Virus record (IMG/VR): IMGVR_UViG_3300032561_000023
Location: 1-61,592 of that record
DNA from: a virus
Reading direction: 5' to 3' (one strand)
Length of the DNA: 61,592 nucleotides
The notes beneath the pieces were generated by a model that saw only the letters and a list, made by a program, of their open reading frames with translations, searched no databases and had not been told where the DNA came from. Below are positions 55,020-61,592 of the stretch, one piece after another (position 1 is the first letter of the stretch; every line of letters starts with the position of its first letter). The position numbers were made by a program, and so were the translations under genes.

Positions 55020-55248
55020 AACACAAATTAGTGATATCTGGGTATTCTTTACAGAATATATTGACAAGAAGCAATTAGAAACAGCGGCTGAACGCTATGT
55101 AGACCTACTAGCAGATTTCGGTGTTCCTGATAGAGTTATGCAATCAGTCACAGGTGTCGATACAATCTTAGATAATGCTATCGAGTACTATCTTGATGAA
55201 GTTGACGAAGACGAAGATGGCGAAGACTACGACGAATTGGAGTTTTAA
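55009..55248 (+). CDS. Small acidic protein in the uvsX operon
   Basis: 79 residues; its ATG lies inside the uvsX 3' end with GAGGAG upstream, and its stop overlaps the next ATG. Two predicted helical segments (TQISDIWVFFTEYIDKKQLE, AERYVDLLADFGVPDRVM) are followed by a strongly acidic tail (YYLDEVDEDEDGEDYDELEF). The highly acidic end could mimic DNA or bind a basic partner. Position suggests a recombination accessory role. Similar small genes next to uvsX occur in marine T4-like phages; function is not known to me. Confidence 0.65.
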   Translation: MLTETQISDIWVFFTEYIDKKQLETAAERYVDLLADFGVPDRVMQSVTGVDTILDNAIEYYLDEVDEDEDGEDYDELEF

Positions 55249-55703
55249 TGGGGTGGTATTCTAAAGTTTCGAAAGATATTAGTAATATACCAGATGCGGC
55301 TGAATATTTTGAAGCCGAACTGTTAGAAGCTAAAAAAGAATGTAATATTAGTGGAAATGTTGAACGTGCCGCGGCGGCAATGCCAGGTGTTGTTGAACAA
55401 AGATTCGCTCAGTTGCAGGAAATTGAAGCTATCTTAGAATACCTTAACATCGAACTTCGTCGTTTGAAGAGTAGTCACTTTCGTAAGTACTTAGAAAACT
55501 ATCAACGTGCTCTAAGCAGTCGAGATTGTGAAAAATTTGTCGAAGGTGAGGCAGATGTAGTTGACTTTGAAAAAATTATCAACGAATTTGCCTTACTACG
55601 CAACAAGTGGTTAGGTATTACTAAAGCACTTGACCAAAAACAGTGGCAAATTACAAATATTGTAAAATTACGTGTCGCTGGAATGGAAGATGCAAGTATA
55701 TAA
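55248..55703 (+). CDS. Conserved helical protein in the uvsX operon
   Basis: 151 residues, coupled to the previous gene by TAATG. It is almost entirely helical with a coiled-coil look: ISNIPDAAEYFEAELLEAKK, VVEQRFAQLQEIEAILEYLN, ELRRLKSSHFRKYLENYQRA and a C-terminal NKWLGITKALDQKQWQITNI. A DNA-metabolism accessory function (for instance recombination mediation or clamp interaction) is plausible from context only. An intrinsic terminator lies 24 bases after its stop and closes the gp32-uvsX unit. Confidence 0.65.
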   Translation: MGWYSKVSKDISNIPDAAEYFEAELLEAKKECNISGNVERAAAAMPGVVEQRFAQLQEIEAILEYLNIELRRLKSSHFRKYLENYQRALSSRDCEKFVEGEADVVDFEKIINEFALLRNKWLGITKALDQKQWQITNIVKLRVAGMEDASI

Positions 55704-55726
55704 CTAATTTGTCCAAAATTATGACC

Positions 55727-55759
55727 ATAGGCCTTAAATAATATTGAGGCCTATTTTTT
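55727..55759 (+). terminator. Intrinsic terminator closing the uvsX operon
   Basis: Stem ATAGGCCT/AGGCCTAT with a 12-base loop runs into TTTTTT. It is followed eight bases later by a sigma70-like promoter. Confidence 0.88.
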
Positions 55760-55767
55760 CTAAGAGG

Positions 55768-55796
55768 TTGACCTTTGAAAAAAGTAAGCGTATACT
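55768..55796 (+). promoter_or_regulatory. Sigma70-like promoter with start site at the next ATG
   Basis: TTGACC (55768-55773), 17-base spacer, TATACT (55791-55796). The ATG at 55804 is eight bases past the -10 box, so transcription would begin at or beside it. No ribosome-binding site is present. Confidence 0.75.
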
Positions 55797-55803
55797 AACT
55801 AAT

Positions 55804-57003
55804 ATGCACGTAGATACACTATTAACAAAAATTATTGACGAACCTGAGTCATATTCTAAAACAGTTTTACCTAAAAAGGATTACGGAACATTGTTGAGTT
55901 TATATTCTTCAATTTCCAGTCCTACTTATATAACTGAAAACCAAGGTCGTCTAATTTTACGAATTCTTGAAGAAAATTCTAAAAAATTATCGAAATTTTC
56001 TGAAGAAATTTCTCATGTAATTTCCAATCCTATATGGTCAAGAACGTTCCGGCAAGTGGAACAGGTGAGAAAAATGTATATAACACCTAACCCCGATGAC
56101 TGTGCAACTATAACCATAGAATTCACATTTTCTTCACAAATTCGCAAAGTTTTGCAAGACACATCTCGACTATGCGAAAACTTAGATATGACATCTAATG
56201 GTAAAAAATACGTTGCAGACCTTACGGAACGAAATATTATCACACTAGTCGATGCACTGAAACCTTTTAAGTTTGAAATTGACGAAACACTGAAAAATCA
56301 CTATGAAACCATAAAATCTTGGTCATTACAAGAAGTATGTGACCAATTTTTAATCGGCAACATGACCAGTACAAACTTCCAAAAACACATTACAGCCGAC
56401 TTAGGAATAGAAACTGCCATTGATCAAAACATTATCATTGACCGCAGTATGCGCTACCAGTATCGACCAGAAATTTCCAAAAAAATCGGTGAAAATTTGA
56501 CCGAAGTGATTGCTAACCGAGAAAAAACTCGAGTTTGGATCGACAAAAAAGACCACAAAATTTCAGAAATTATTGCAAGTTTAATCAGTTTAAAACGCAC
56601 TCCTATACTGGTTGTATTCGATTCTCTTGCCAATGAAAAATATTTAGAAAATCTTGAAATTTTGTCAGATGCCCTTGAAGAAAATGGAATTTTTGACAAA
56701 ATTGGAGTTTACTTTAGACTGACAAATGACGAAGTTGGAAAGAAATTTAACAAAATTATTTCAGAAAAACATTATAATAGTGTGTTAGATCAGTCGCTAC
56801 AAGTGGCCGCAGTACAGAGTGGAAAATTACCGAAATTTTTCCTGAAAAATCCATGGCGTCCTATGAGTGTTATTGCGCTAGACACAAAAATGGGGTTACG
56901 TCACGGTAAAACTTCCGTGTATGCCAACTGCTGTGATTGCATAGTTGAGTGGGCAGACCAGCCAACTATGTTTGAAAAAAGGATAGTTAACACATGGCAG
57001 TAA
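55804..57003 (+). CDS. Unknown protein upstream of uvsW
   Basis: 399 residues from the ATG at 55804; an upstream TTG at 55744 overlaps the terminator and promoter and is rejected. N-terminal helices (MHVDTLLTKIIDEPESYSKT, YGTLLSLYSSISSPTYITEN) are followed by a helical segment and a C-terminal alpha/beta half: ISEIIASLISLKRTPILVVF with DSLANEKYLENLEILSDALE, GIFDKIGVYFRLTNDEVGKK and NPWRPMSVIALDTKMGLRHG. The last part resembles a nucleotide-handling or helicase-associated fold, but no Walker motif is seen. The C-terminal CCDCIVEW carries three clustered Cys. It overlaps uvsW by ten bases, so the two are co-translated and probably act together in recombination or repair. Family unknown to me. 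Confidence 0.65.
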   Translation: MHVDTLLTKIIDEPESYSKTVLPKKDYGTLLSLYSSISSPTYITENQGRLILRILEENSKKLSKFSEEISHVISNPIWSRTFRQVEQVRKMYITPNPDDCATITIEFTFSSQIRKVLQDTSRLCENLDMTSNGKKYVADLTERNIITLVDALKPFKFEIDETLKNHYETIKSWSLQEVCDQFLIGNMTSTNFQKHITADLGIETAIDQNIIIDRSMRYQYRPEISKKIGENLTEVIANREKTRVWIDKKDHKISEIIASLISLKRTPILVVFDSLANEKYLENLEILSDALEENGIFDKIGVYFRLTNDEVGKKFNKIISEKHYNSVLDQSLQVAAVQSGKLPKFFLKNPWRPMSVIALDTKMGLRHGKTSVYANCCDCIVEWADQPTMFEKRIVNTWQ

Positions 57004-58463
57004 AATTAGTAATTCGAGACGAAGTTAACATTAAATTCGAAGGCTTGCAATTAGAAGCTCGCAAAAAATTGGCTAATACTTTTAAGTATGAAGATCCAAC
57101 TGCACGTTATCGTCCAGCTTATAAATTAGGTCGTTGGGACGGTAAAGTGTCAATGTTTGGGCTTGGCGGCAATGGTTATTTGAGTCAGCTAGAAAAGTGT
57201 CTTGGCATACTTGCAGACATGGATATTGACATTGATGAATTAGAAGATTTGCGTACAACTAGCAAAATTGAATTCACTCCTGTGACTGCAAATTACTGGG
57301 CAGACCAAGGAAAAGTATGGCCTGAAGGACATAGATTTGCTGGACAACCTATTGTGTTACGTGATGATCAAACGGAAGTAGTCAATAGATTTTTCACTAA
57401 CACTCAAGCATTGCAGGAAGTTGCAACCGGGGCTGGTAAGACTATTATGACAGCGACACTAGCGCATTGTGCTGAAAAATATGGTCGCACAATTACTATT
57501 GTTCCTAACAAAGACTTAGTTACCCAGACAGAAGAAGATTTTATTAACGTTGAATTAGATGTTGGCGTTTATTATGGTGATCGTAAAGATTTAGGTAAGA
57601 CACATACTATATGTACTTGGCAATCGCTTAACATATTAGATAAAAAATCCAAGAACTGGGATGCAGAATTAGCTTACACCCTGGCAGAATTCCTTGACGG
57701 AGTTAAGACTGTTATTGTTGATGAAGTACACATGGCTAAGGCAGAAGTTCTTAAGAATTTACTCACACAAAACTTGTGTAACGCACCTATTCGTTGGGGA
57801 TTAACTGGTACAGTCCCTAAAGATGCGTTTGAAGCTGAACCTATTTTTGCATCAATAGGTCCTGTAGTCGGTGGAATTAAGGCACATGAATTACAAGAGA
57901 TGGGTGTGCTTAGTAACTTACATGTAAACATCTTACAACTAATAGATTTACCAGAATTTAAAACATATCAAGAAGAATTAAAGTATCTTGTCACTAACAA
58001 AGACAGGATGACATATTTTAGTAAACTAGTTCAAGGCTTAGCAGAAACAGGCAATACACTAATTCTAGTCAATAGGATCGATACAGGCAAATTATTAACA
58101 GAAATGATAGAAGGCGCTGTTTTTATTTCAGGCGAAGTAAAAGGCACGAAACGCAAAGAGGAATACAAAGAACATGCAACAAATGATAACAAGATTACTG
58201 TGGCGACTTTTGGTGTGGCCGCTGTGGGTATTAATATCCCCCGTATTTTTAATCTGGTTCTTCTTGAGCCCGGAAAGAGCTTTGTTAGGGTTATACAAAG
58301 CATTGGGCGAGGCATTAGAAAAGCGGAAGACAAAGACTTTGTACAAATCTGGGACGTTACGTCGACCTGTAAATTTGCCAAGCGTCACCTCACGACGAGG
58401 AAGAAATTTTACAAGGATGCCAAATATCCGTTCACGATTGAAAAGATAGATTGGCAAAAATAA
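56994..58463 (+). CDS. uvsW: UvsW recombination helicase (SF2)
   Basis: 489 residues. The N-terminal ~110-residue domain has the UvsW pattern KYEDPTARYRPAYKLGRWDG. Then Q-like LRDDQ (122-126), Walker A ATGAGKT (144-150), motif Ia VPNKDLVTQTEEDF, DEVH box (243-246), motif III GLTGTV, and the C-terminal helicase half with LVNRIDTGK, VATFGVAAVGINIP and motif VI QSIGRGIRKAED. UvsW unwinds R-loops and branch-migrates recombination intermediates, and shuts off origin replication late in T4 infection. It overlaps the upstream unknown gene and is followed six bases later by another co-directional gene. Confidence 0.95.
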   Translation: MAVKLVIRDEVNIKFEGLQLEARKKLANTFKYEDPTARYRPAYKLGRWDGKVSMFGLGGNGYLSQLEKCLGILADMDIDIDELEDLRTTSKIEFTPVTANYWADQGKVWPEGHRFAGQPIVLRDDQTEVVNRFFTNTQALQEVATGAGKTIMTATLAHCAEKYGRTITIVPNKDLVTQTEEDFINVELDVGVYYGDRKDLGKTHTICTWQSLNILDKKSKNWDAELAYTLAEFLDGVKTVIVDEVHMAKAEVLKNLLTQNLCNAPIRWGLTGTVPKDAFEAEPIFASIGPVVGGIKAHELQEMGVLSNLHVNILQLIDLPEFKTYQEELKYLVTNKDRMTYFSKLVQGLAETGNTLILVNRIDTGKLLTEMIEGAVFISGEVKGTKRKEEYKEHATNDNKITVATFGVAAVGINIPRIFNLVLLEPGKSFVRVIQSIGRGIRKAEDKDFVQIWDVTSTCKFAKRHLTTRKKFYKDAKYPFTIEKIDWQK

Positions 58464-58469
58464 GGAATT

Positions 58470-58976
58470 ATGCAGATATTAACATTAGACAACGAGATGT
58501 TCTCATTGAACAACTTACCAGAGGAAGTAGACGAAAATACAAGATTCGCAGTATTAGATAACAGTTCGCCAGACGATCCGGATTTCTTATTCATGCCTTT
58601 AATATTCCTGGAAAGTTTTAACGCTCCAGCTATGGTCTTAAGAATCGGCAATGATGAAATTGCAATGCCAATAGATTGGTCAATTGCTGTGGGTGATAGT
58701 CAAAGCGGATGTGACATTGAAATTTTACCGTTAACTAGTTTAAATGACAGAGGTTTTGAAGCATTGTGTTTCAATCCACTAAGCTCGTTTAGGGTAGAGT
58801 TTAAAAAGATTGAAATTGTAAATTTTTACAATGATGTTAAATGGTATTTTCCTAAAATGAAAAATAGTCAATTATTAGCGACTCCATTACAACAAGGAAA
58901 TAAACCAGACTGTGTATATTTTGTCAAAGAAATCAGTAGACAAAATGAAATTATTCAATTGGATAAAATATTATGA
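58470..58976 (+). CDS. Conserved protein after uvsW, unknown function
   Basis: 168 residues, starting six bases after the uvsW stop with AAGGAA. It reads as a compact alpha/beta or beta protein: MQILTLDNEMFSLNNLPEEV, an acidic loop (SSPDDPDFLFMPLI), APAMVLRIGNDEIAMPIDWS, GDSQSGCDIEILPLTSLNDR, then a Phe/Tyr-rich FYNDVKWYFPKMKN. Similar proteins follow uvsW in marine T4-like phages without assigned function. Its stop overlaps the next start (ATGA). A DNA-metabolism or regulatory role is only suggested by position. Confidence 0.65.
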   Translation: MQILTLDNEMFSLNNLPEEVDENTRFAVLDNSSPDDPDFLFMPLIFLESFNAPAMVLRIGNDEIAMPIDWSIAVGDSQSGCDIEILPLTSLNDRGFEALCFNPLSSFRVEFKKIEIVNFYNDVKWYFPKMKNSQLLATPLQQGNKPDCVYFVKEISRQNEIIQLDKIL

Positions 58977-59608
58977 CATTACAAGTAGCATATTTTCAAC
59001 CCGTAATTATGGCAATGGATACAGTACCGCCAGTAGAATTTAGCAAAATCTATGCCCTTGCTGAAGAGCTACATCGCCATCCGGAATTGAATGATAGTGG
59101 TAATCCTATGCTTAGTATTCGAGGCGGTCAGCAGATACATGTATACCCTAATGATTTAAATTTAGATGTTACATGGCTTAAAAATTGGTTAGAAAGTATC
59201 TGTCAAGGTTACATGGAACTAGTGACACAACAATCAGGCCATCAAGAGTTAAAGATGTGTAAACCAGTTATCGGAAGTATCTGGACCATTAGACAAGAGT
59301 CAGGCGATTATCAAGAAATTCATACACATCCAAATGCTCATCTAAGCGGGAATATCTATATCAGTGCTCCGGAATTAGACGACGAAACTAAAAATCCAAC
59401 GGACAGTCAAGTTGTTTTCCAACTGCCTCAGAACAGAGATTTAACAAAATTTATCATGCAGGATACATGGAAATATACTCCTACTCCTGGAACTGTAATT
59501 TTATTTCCAAGTTATATTCCACATACAGTTTATCCTTGGAAGGGTGTTGGATCACGGTTAGTTATGGCATTTGATGCAAAATTATTCCCTAAAGACGAAC
59601 AAGTATGA
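58973..59608 (+). CDS. 2OG-Fe(II) oxygenase family protein 1
   Basis: 211 residues, coupled by ATGA overlap at both ends. The C-terminal half has the double-stranded beta-helix signature of the phage 2OG-FeII oxygenase family: HTHPNAHLSGNIYIS (His117, His119), PGTVILFPSYIPHTVYP with distal His184, and a 2-oxoglutarate-binding Arg195 in SRLVMAF. Enzymes of this group hydroxylate proteins, nucleic acids or small molecules; targets of the marine phage versions are mostly unknown. It is followed directly by a second oxygenase, so the two may act on the same substrate or as a pair. Confidence 0.82.
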   Translation: MTLQVAYFQPVIMAMDTVPPVEFSKIYALAEELHRHPELNDSGNPMLSIRGGQQIHVYPNDLNLDVTWLKNWLESICQGYMELVTQQSGHQELKMCKPVIGSIWTIRQESGDYQEIHTHPNAHLSGNIYISAPELDDETKNPTDSQVVFQLPQNRDLTKFIMQDTWKYTPTPGTVILFPSYIPHTVYPWKGVGSRLVMAFDAKLFPKDEQV

Positions 59609-60171
59609 AATTAATTCCGCTCGGTATTCAAATTTATCAAAGCAAGATTTCTCAAGAATTTTACGATTTCTTGCTGAATGAATATGAAAATAATTTAGAG
59701 TCTTACGAACAATTACATCAGAATGAAAACTTCTGGGATGGTGCAGATTTTTCATTTTTAAAGGAAGAACACAAGGATTATATTGAAAAAAACATCCAGG
59801 TACATGTAACAGAATACATTGGAAATAACATTTTAAAGTTGAAAAAACAATGGATTAATGTACAAGCACATGATGGATTTTTGCCTTTACATAATCATTT
59901 TGGAACTTTATCTTATGTAATCTATTTAAAAACTCCTAAGTATCGAGCTAACTATTTGAACAAAAGACGTCAACAAATTGACTATACGGAAGGTTCCATA
60001 CAATTTACATACGGGCATACAAATAGTTTATTTCCAGCACATGCACTTGTGCAACCAGAAGAAAAAATGATTTTAATTTTTCCTGCTGAGATAATGCATT
60101 ACGTCTATCCATTCAGGGATCGCGAAAGTAAGCGGGTGTCAGTTAGCGGAAATTTGCATAAGGATACATGA
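59605..60171 (+). CDS. 2OG-Fe(II) oxygenase family protein 2
   Basis: 188 residues overlapping the previous oxygenase gene by four bases. Facial-triad candidates are His96 and His98 in PLHNHFGTLSYVIYLK, distal His165 in MILIFPAEIMHYVYPF, and Arg177 in SKRVSVSGNL for 2-oxoglutarate. It is clearly related to the preceding protein but divergent, with an N-terminal ~80-residue helical part (EFYDFLLNEYENNLESYEQL). Tandem genes of this type are common in marine T4-like phages. The substrate is unknown; DNA-base, protein or metabolite hydroxylation are all possible. Confidence 0.8.
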   Translation: MKLIPLGIQIYQSKISQEFYDFLLNEYENNLESYEQLHQNENFWDGADFSFLKEEHKDYIEKNIQVHVTEYIGNNILKLKKQWINVQAHDGFLPLHNHFGTLSYVIYLKTPKYRANYLNKRRQQIDYTEGSIQFTYGHTNSLFPAHALVQPEEKMILIFPAEIMHYVYPFRDRESKRVSVSGNLHKDT

Positions 60172-60172
60172 A

Positions 60173-60457
60173 ATGGGCAGTCTTAAACCAGGTGCAACTT
60201 ATATTTACGAACGTGACGGCAACACTACCTATGCTAGAGAATTTGGAGCAGACCCAAGTACTCGGAAAGCTGTTGGTTGGGATTATGATCCTGAAGAATC
60301 GAAACGATTTGATGTGCGGACTGGCGGTCAAAAAGAATTAGATGACCACAATGAATGGATTAGAATACGATTAGCAGGAAAGGACAATCCCGCCTTGCAA
60401 AAAGCCATAGATCGTGTTAAAATGTTATACAAACTAAGCCAAGAAAAATATGAGTGA
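60173..60457 (+). CDS. Small conserved protein, unknown function
   Basis: 94 residues starting one base after the previous stop. The N-terminal half has a strand-like KPGATYIYERDGNTTYAREF, then charged text (DPEESKRFDVRTGGQKELDD) and a C-terminal helix ALQKAIDRVKMLYKLSQEKY. Its end overlaps the next start by eight bases. It looks like a small virion or replication accessory protein in a conserved marine T4-like cluster. No motif gives a function. Confidence 0.6.
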   Translation: MGSLKPGATYIYERDGNTTYAREFGADPSTRKAVGWDYDPEESKRFDVRTGGQKELDDHNEWIRIRLAGKDNPALQKAIDRVKMLYKLSQEKYE

Positions 60458-60926
60458 TAAAATCGAACTTAAAGAAAAAATAGCATTTGTTGACCTAAAT
60501 GCAAAGTCTGTTTGGGATGAAATGACTCCTGAACAACAAAAAAGTCTTAAGAGCGAGTTATACATTCTTAACCGTTATATCAGTAGTGTAAAAAGTAATA
60601 AACGTGAAATCCAAGAACACTTTATATTAACCGTTAATGAGTATTTTAACAAGAACTGGAATGTTTTACAAAAACATCCTAAGCTACTTTGGCAGTTATT
60701 GTGTATGTGTAGTTATGATGGTACTACACAATTCTATCATGAATGGATTGGTTTTAAAAAGAAAGCGGGTGGCAGTAAAAAGGCAAAATTCCTAGAAGAA
60801 TTAATGCCTAATGCTAAACGTGATGAAATAGAAATGTTGGCAGTTATGTCAACAGATAAAGAAATTAAAGACCTTGCACGTCAACACGGCATGGATGAAG
60901 CAACGATTGCTAAAAAATTAAAATGA
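60450..60926 (+). CDS. Conserved helical protein, unknown function
   Basis: 158 residues overlapping the preceding gene by eight bases. Mostly helical: SVWDEMTPEQQKSLKSELYI, LNRYISSVKSNKREIQEHFI, KLLWQLLCMCSYDGTTQFYH, then EWIGFKKKAGGSKKAKFLEE and a C-terminal DLARQHGMDEATIAKKLK. The central FYHEWIGFKKK...KFLEEL faintly recalls the clamp-loader small subunit gp62 ([21 protein letters not shown] in T4), but the match is too weak to assign. The stop overlaps the next ATG (ATGA). Confidence 0.6.
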   Translation: MSDKIELKEKIAFVDLNAKSVWDEMTPEQQKSLKSELYILNRYISSVKSNKREIQEHFILTVNEYFNKNWNVLQKHPKLLWQLLCMCSYDGTTQFYHEWIGFKKKAGGSKKAKFLEELMPNAKRDEIEMLAVMSTDKEIKDLARQHGMDEATIAKKLK

Positions 60927-61592
60927 TGGCTTTAGCTAACCAACCATTCGTATGTCAATATTGTAACAAAGGGTTTATGCAGGAAAAAACCCTGTTTGTG
61001 CATGTTTGCGAACAAAAACGCAGAGCACTTGCACGTACAGAAAGACATGTAGTATTAGGCTACGATACCTTTAATAGGTTTTATCAAACAACTCAAAACA
61101 ATAAAGGTAGTAAGACTTATGATGAGTTTGCAAAAAGTCCTTACTATAATGCTTTTGTTAAATTTGGTAGTTTTGTCAGTAATGTTAACCCCTTATACCC
61201 AGAGAGATTCATCGATTATGTTGTCACTAGTGGAGTGAAGTTAGACCATTGGTGTAGAGAAGAATTATATGAACAGTATGTATTCGATTTGATTAAACGA
61301 GAATCTGTCGAGACAGCTCTCGAGCGTAGCATCATACACATGCAAGAGTGGGGAGAAGCAAATAATGCGGCTTGGAACCATTATTTCAATTATGTTAGTC
61401 TAAGTCGTGCATGTTATGATATTAAAGATGGAAAAATTAGTCCGTGGTTAGTTTTAAATAGTACAAGCGGAAAAACTATGCTACAAAAGTTTAGCGATGA
61501 ACAGTTGGCACATATACAAAATATCATTGATCCGCCATTCTGGGTAAGTAAATTTAAAAAATTACCAGCAGATGTTGAACTAGTTAAACAAG
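60923..61592 (+). CDS. Zinc-finger-containing protein, 3' end outside window
   Basis: The frame starts at an ATG overlapping the previous stop (a second ATG follows at once) and stays open to the right edge, giving 223 residues. Near the N-terminus FVCQYCNKGFMQEKTLFVHV, then Cys, forms a C2H2/C2HC-like zinc finger. The rest is mainly helical with aromatic-rich text (YNAFVKFGSFVSNVNPLYPE, WNHYFNYVSLSRACYD). Similar proteins sit in replication/recombination clusters of marine T4-like phages. A nucleic-acid-binding role is inferred from the zinc finger. Completeness cannot be judged. Confidence 0.7.
   Translation, partial: MMALANQPFVCQYCNKGFMQEKTLFVHVCEQKRRALARTERHVVLGYDTFNRFYQTTQNNKGSKTYDEFAKSPYYNAFVKFGSFVSNVNPLYPERFIDYVVTSGVKLDHWCREELYEQYVFDLIKRESVETALERSIIHMQEWGEANNAAWNHYFNYVSLSRACYDIKDGKISPWLVLNSTSGKTMLQKFSDEQLAHIQNIIDPPFWVSKFKKLPADVELVKQ

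Noticed and set aside
55744-55803. TTG start for the gene before uvsW
   Set aside because: It lies in the terminator and upstream of the promoter, so it would not be transcribed from that promoter.
60450-60926. Clamp-loader small subunit gp62
   Set aside because: Only a short weak resemblance by eye and no neighbouring gp44/gp45 in the window, so it is left as unknown.

Overview
The window is a contiguous piece of an AT-rich myovirus genome of the T4-like superfamily. It most resembles marine T4-like phages (the cyanophage/pelagiphage type) rather than enteric T4. The evidence is a T4-type morphogenesis and recombination set recognisable from protein motifs: gp15, gp14, gp13, gp1 dNMP kinase, gp18, gp19, gp4, gp16, gp17, gp32, UvsX and UvsW. 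It is accompanied by genes typical of marine relatives: giant beta-rich fibre proteins, a VirX1-like flavin halogenase and tandem 2OG-Fe(II) oxygenases. The host cannot be named from sequence. I saw no rRNA, tRNA, IS element or CRISPR array. Genes are tightly packed; the only gap over 300 bases (38977-39315) holds a minus-strand HNH gene.

Layout. (1) 1-30036: adsorption/fibre locus, all plus strand. Large fibre proteins alternate with three small ~110-residue beta proteins. It holds a duplicated fibre pair (3280 and 4490, the second with a LamG-like domain), two giant tandem paralogues of 2777 and 3987 residues, and a final fibre ending in an S74 self-cleaving chaperone. (2) 30040-34065: an unusual operon of a fibre-like small protein with a Cys/Asn-repeat tail, a radical SAM/SPASM enzyme, an unknown protein and a flavin-dependent halogenase. 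(3) 34025-37376, minus strand: gp14, gp15 and a Nudix hydrolase. (4) 37419-45736: gp13, dNMP kinase, (HNH on minus), tail sheath, tail tube, tube-like protein, a small conserved protein, gp4 and gp16. (5) 45758-52776: head-associated unknowns around large terminase gp17, two with peptidoglycan-binding-like domains. (6) 52929-61592: replication/recombination (gp32, UvsX, two small genes, an unknown, UvsW), then small conserved genes, two 2OG oxygenases and a zinc-finger gene running off the end.

Regulation. Two promoter types can be seen. One is sigma70-like (TTGACC-17/18-TATACT) before the dNMP kinase and before the gene upstream of uvsW. The other is a T4-late-like TAAATA box. At five starts the TAAATA box ends only 4-5 bases before the ATG, with no Shine-Dalgarno sequence, which predicts leaderless late mRNAs. 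Several hairpin terminators separate the units.

The best candidate for something undescribed is the 30040-34065 operon: a virion-type protein with 19 cysteines in its last 67 residues beside a SPASM radical SAM enzyme and a halogenase, suggesting phage-encoded post-translational modification of a fibre or tail component.
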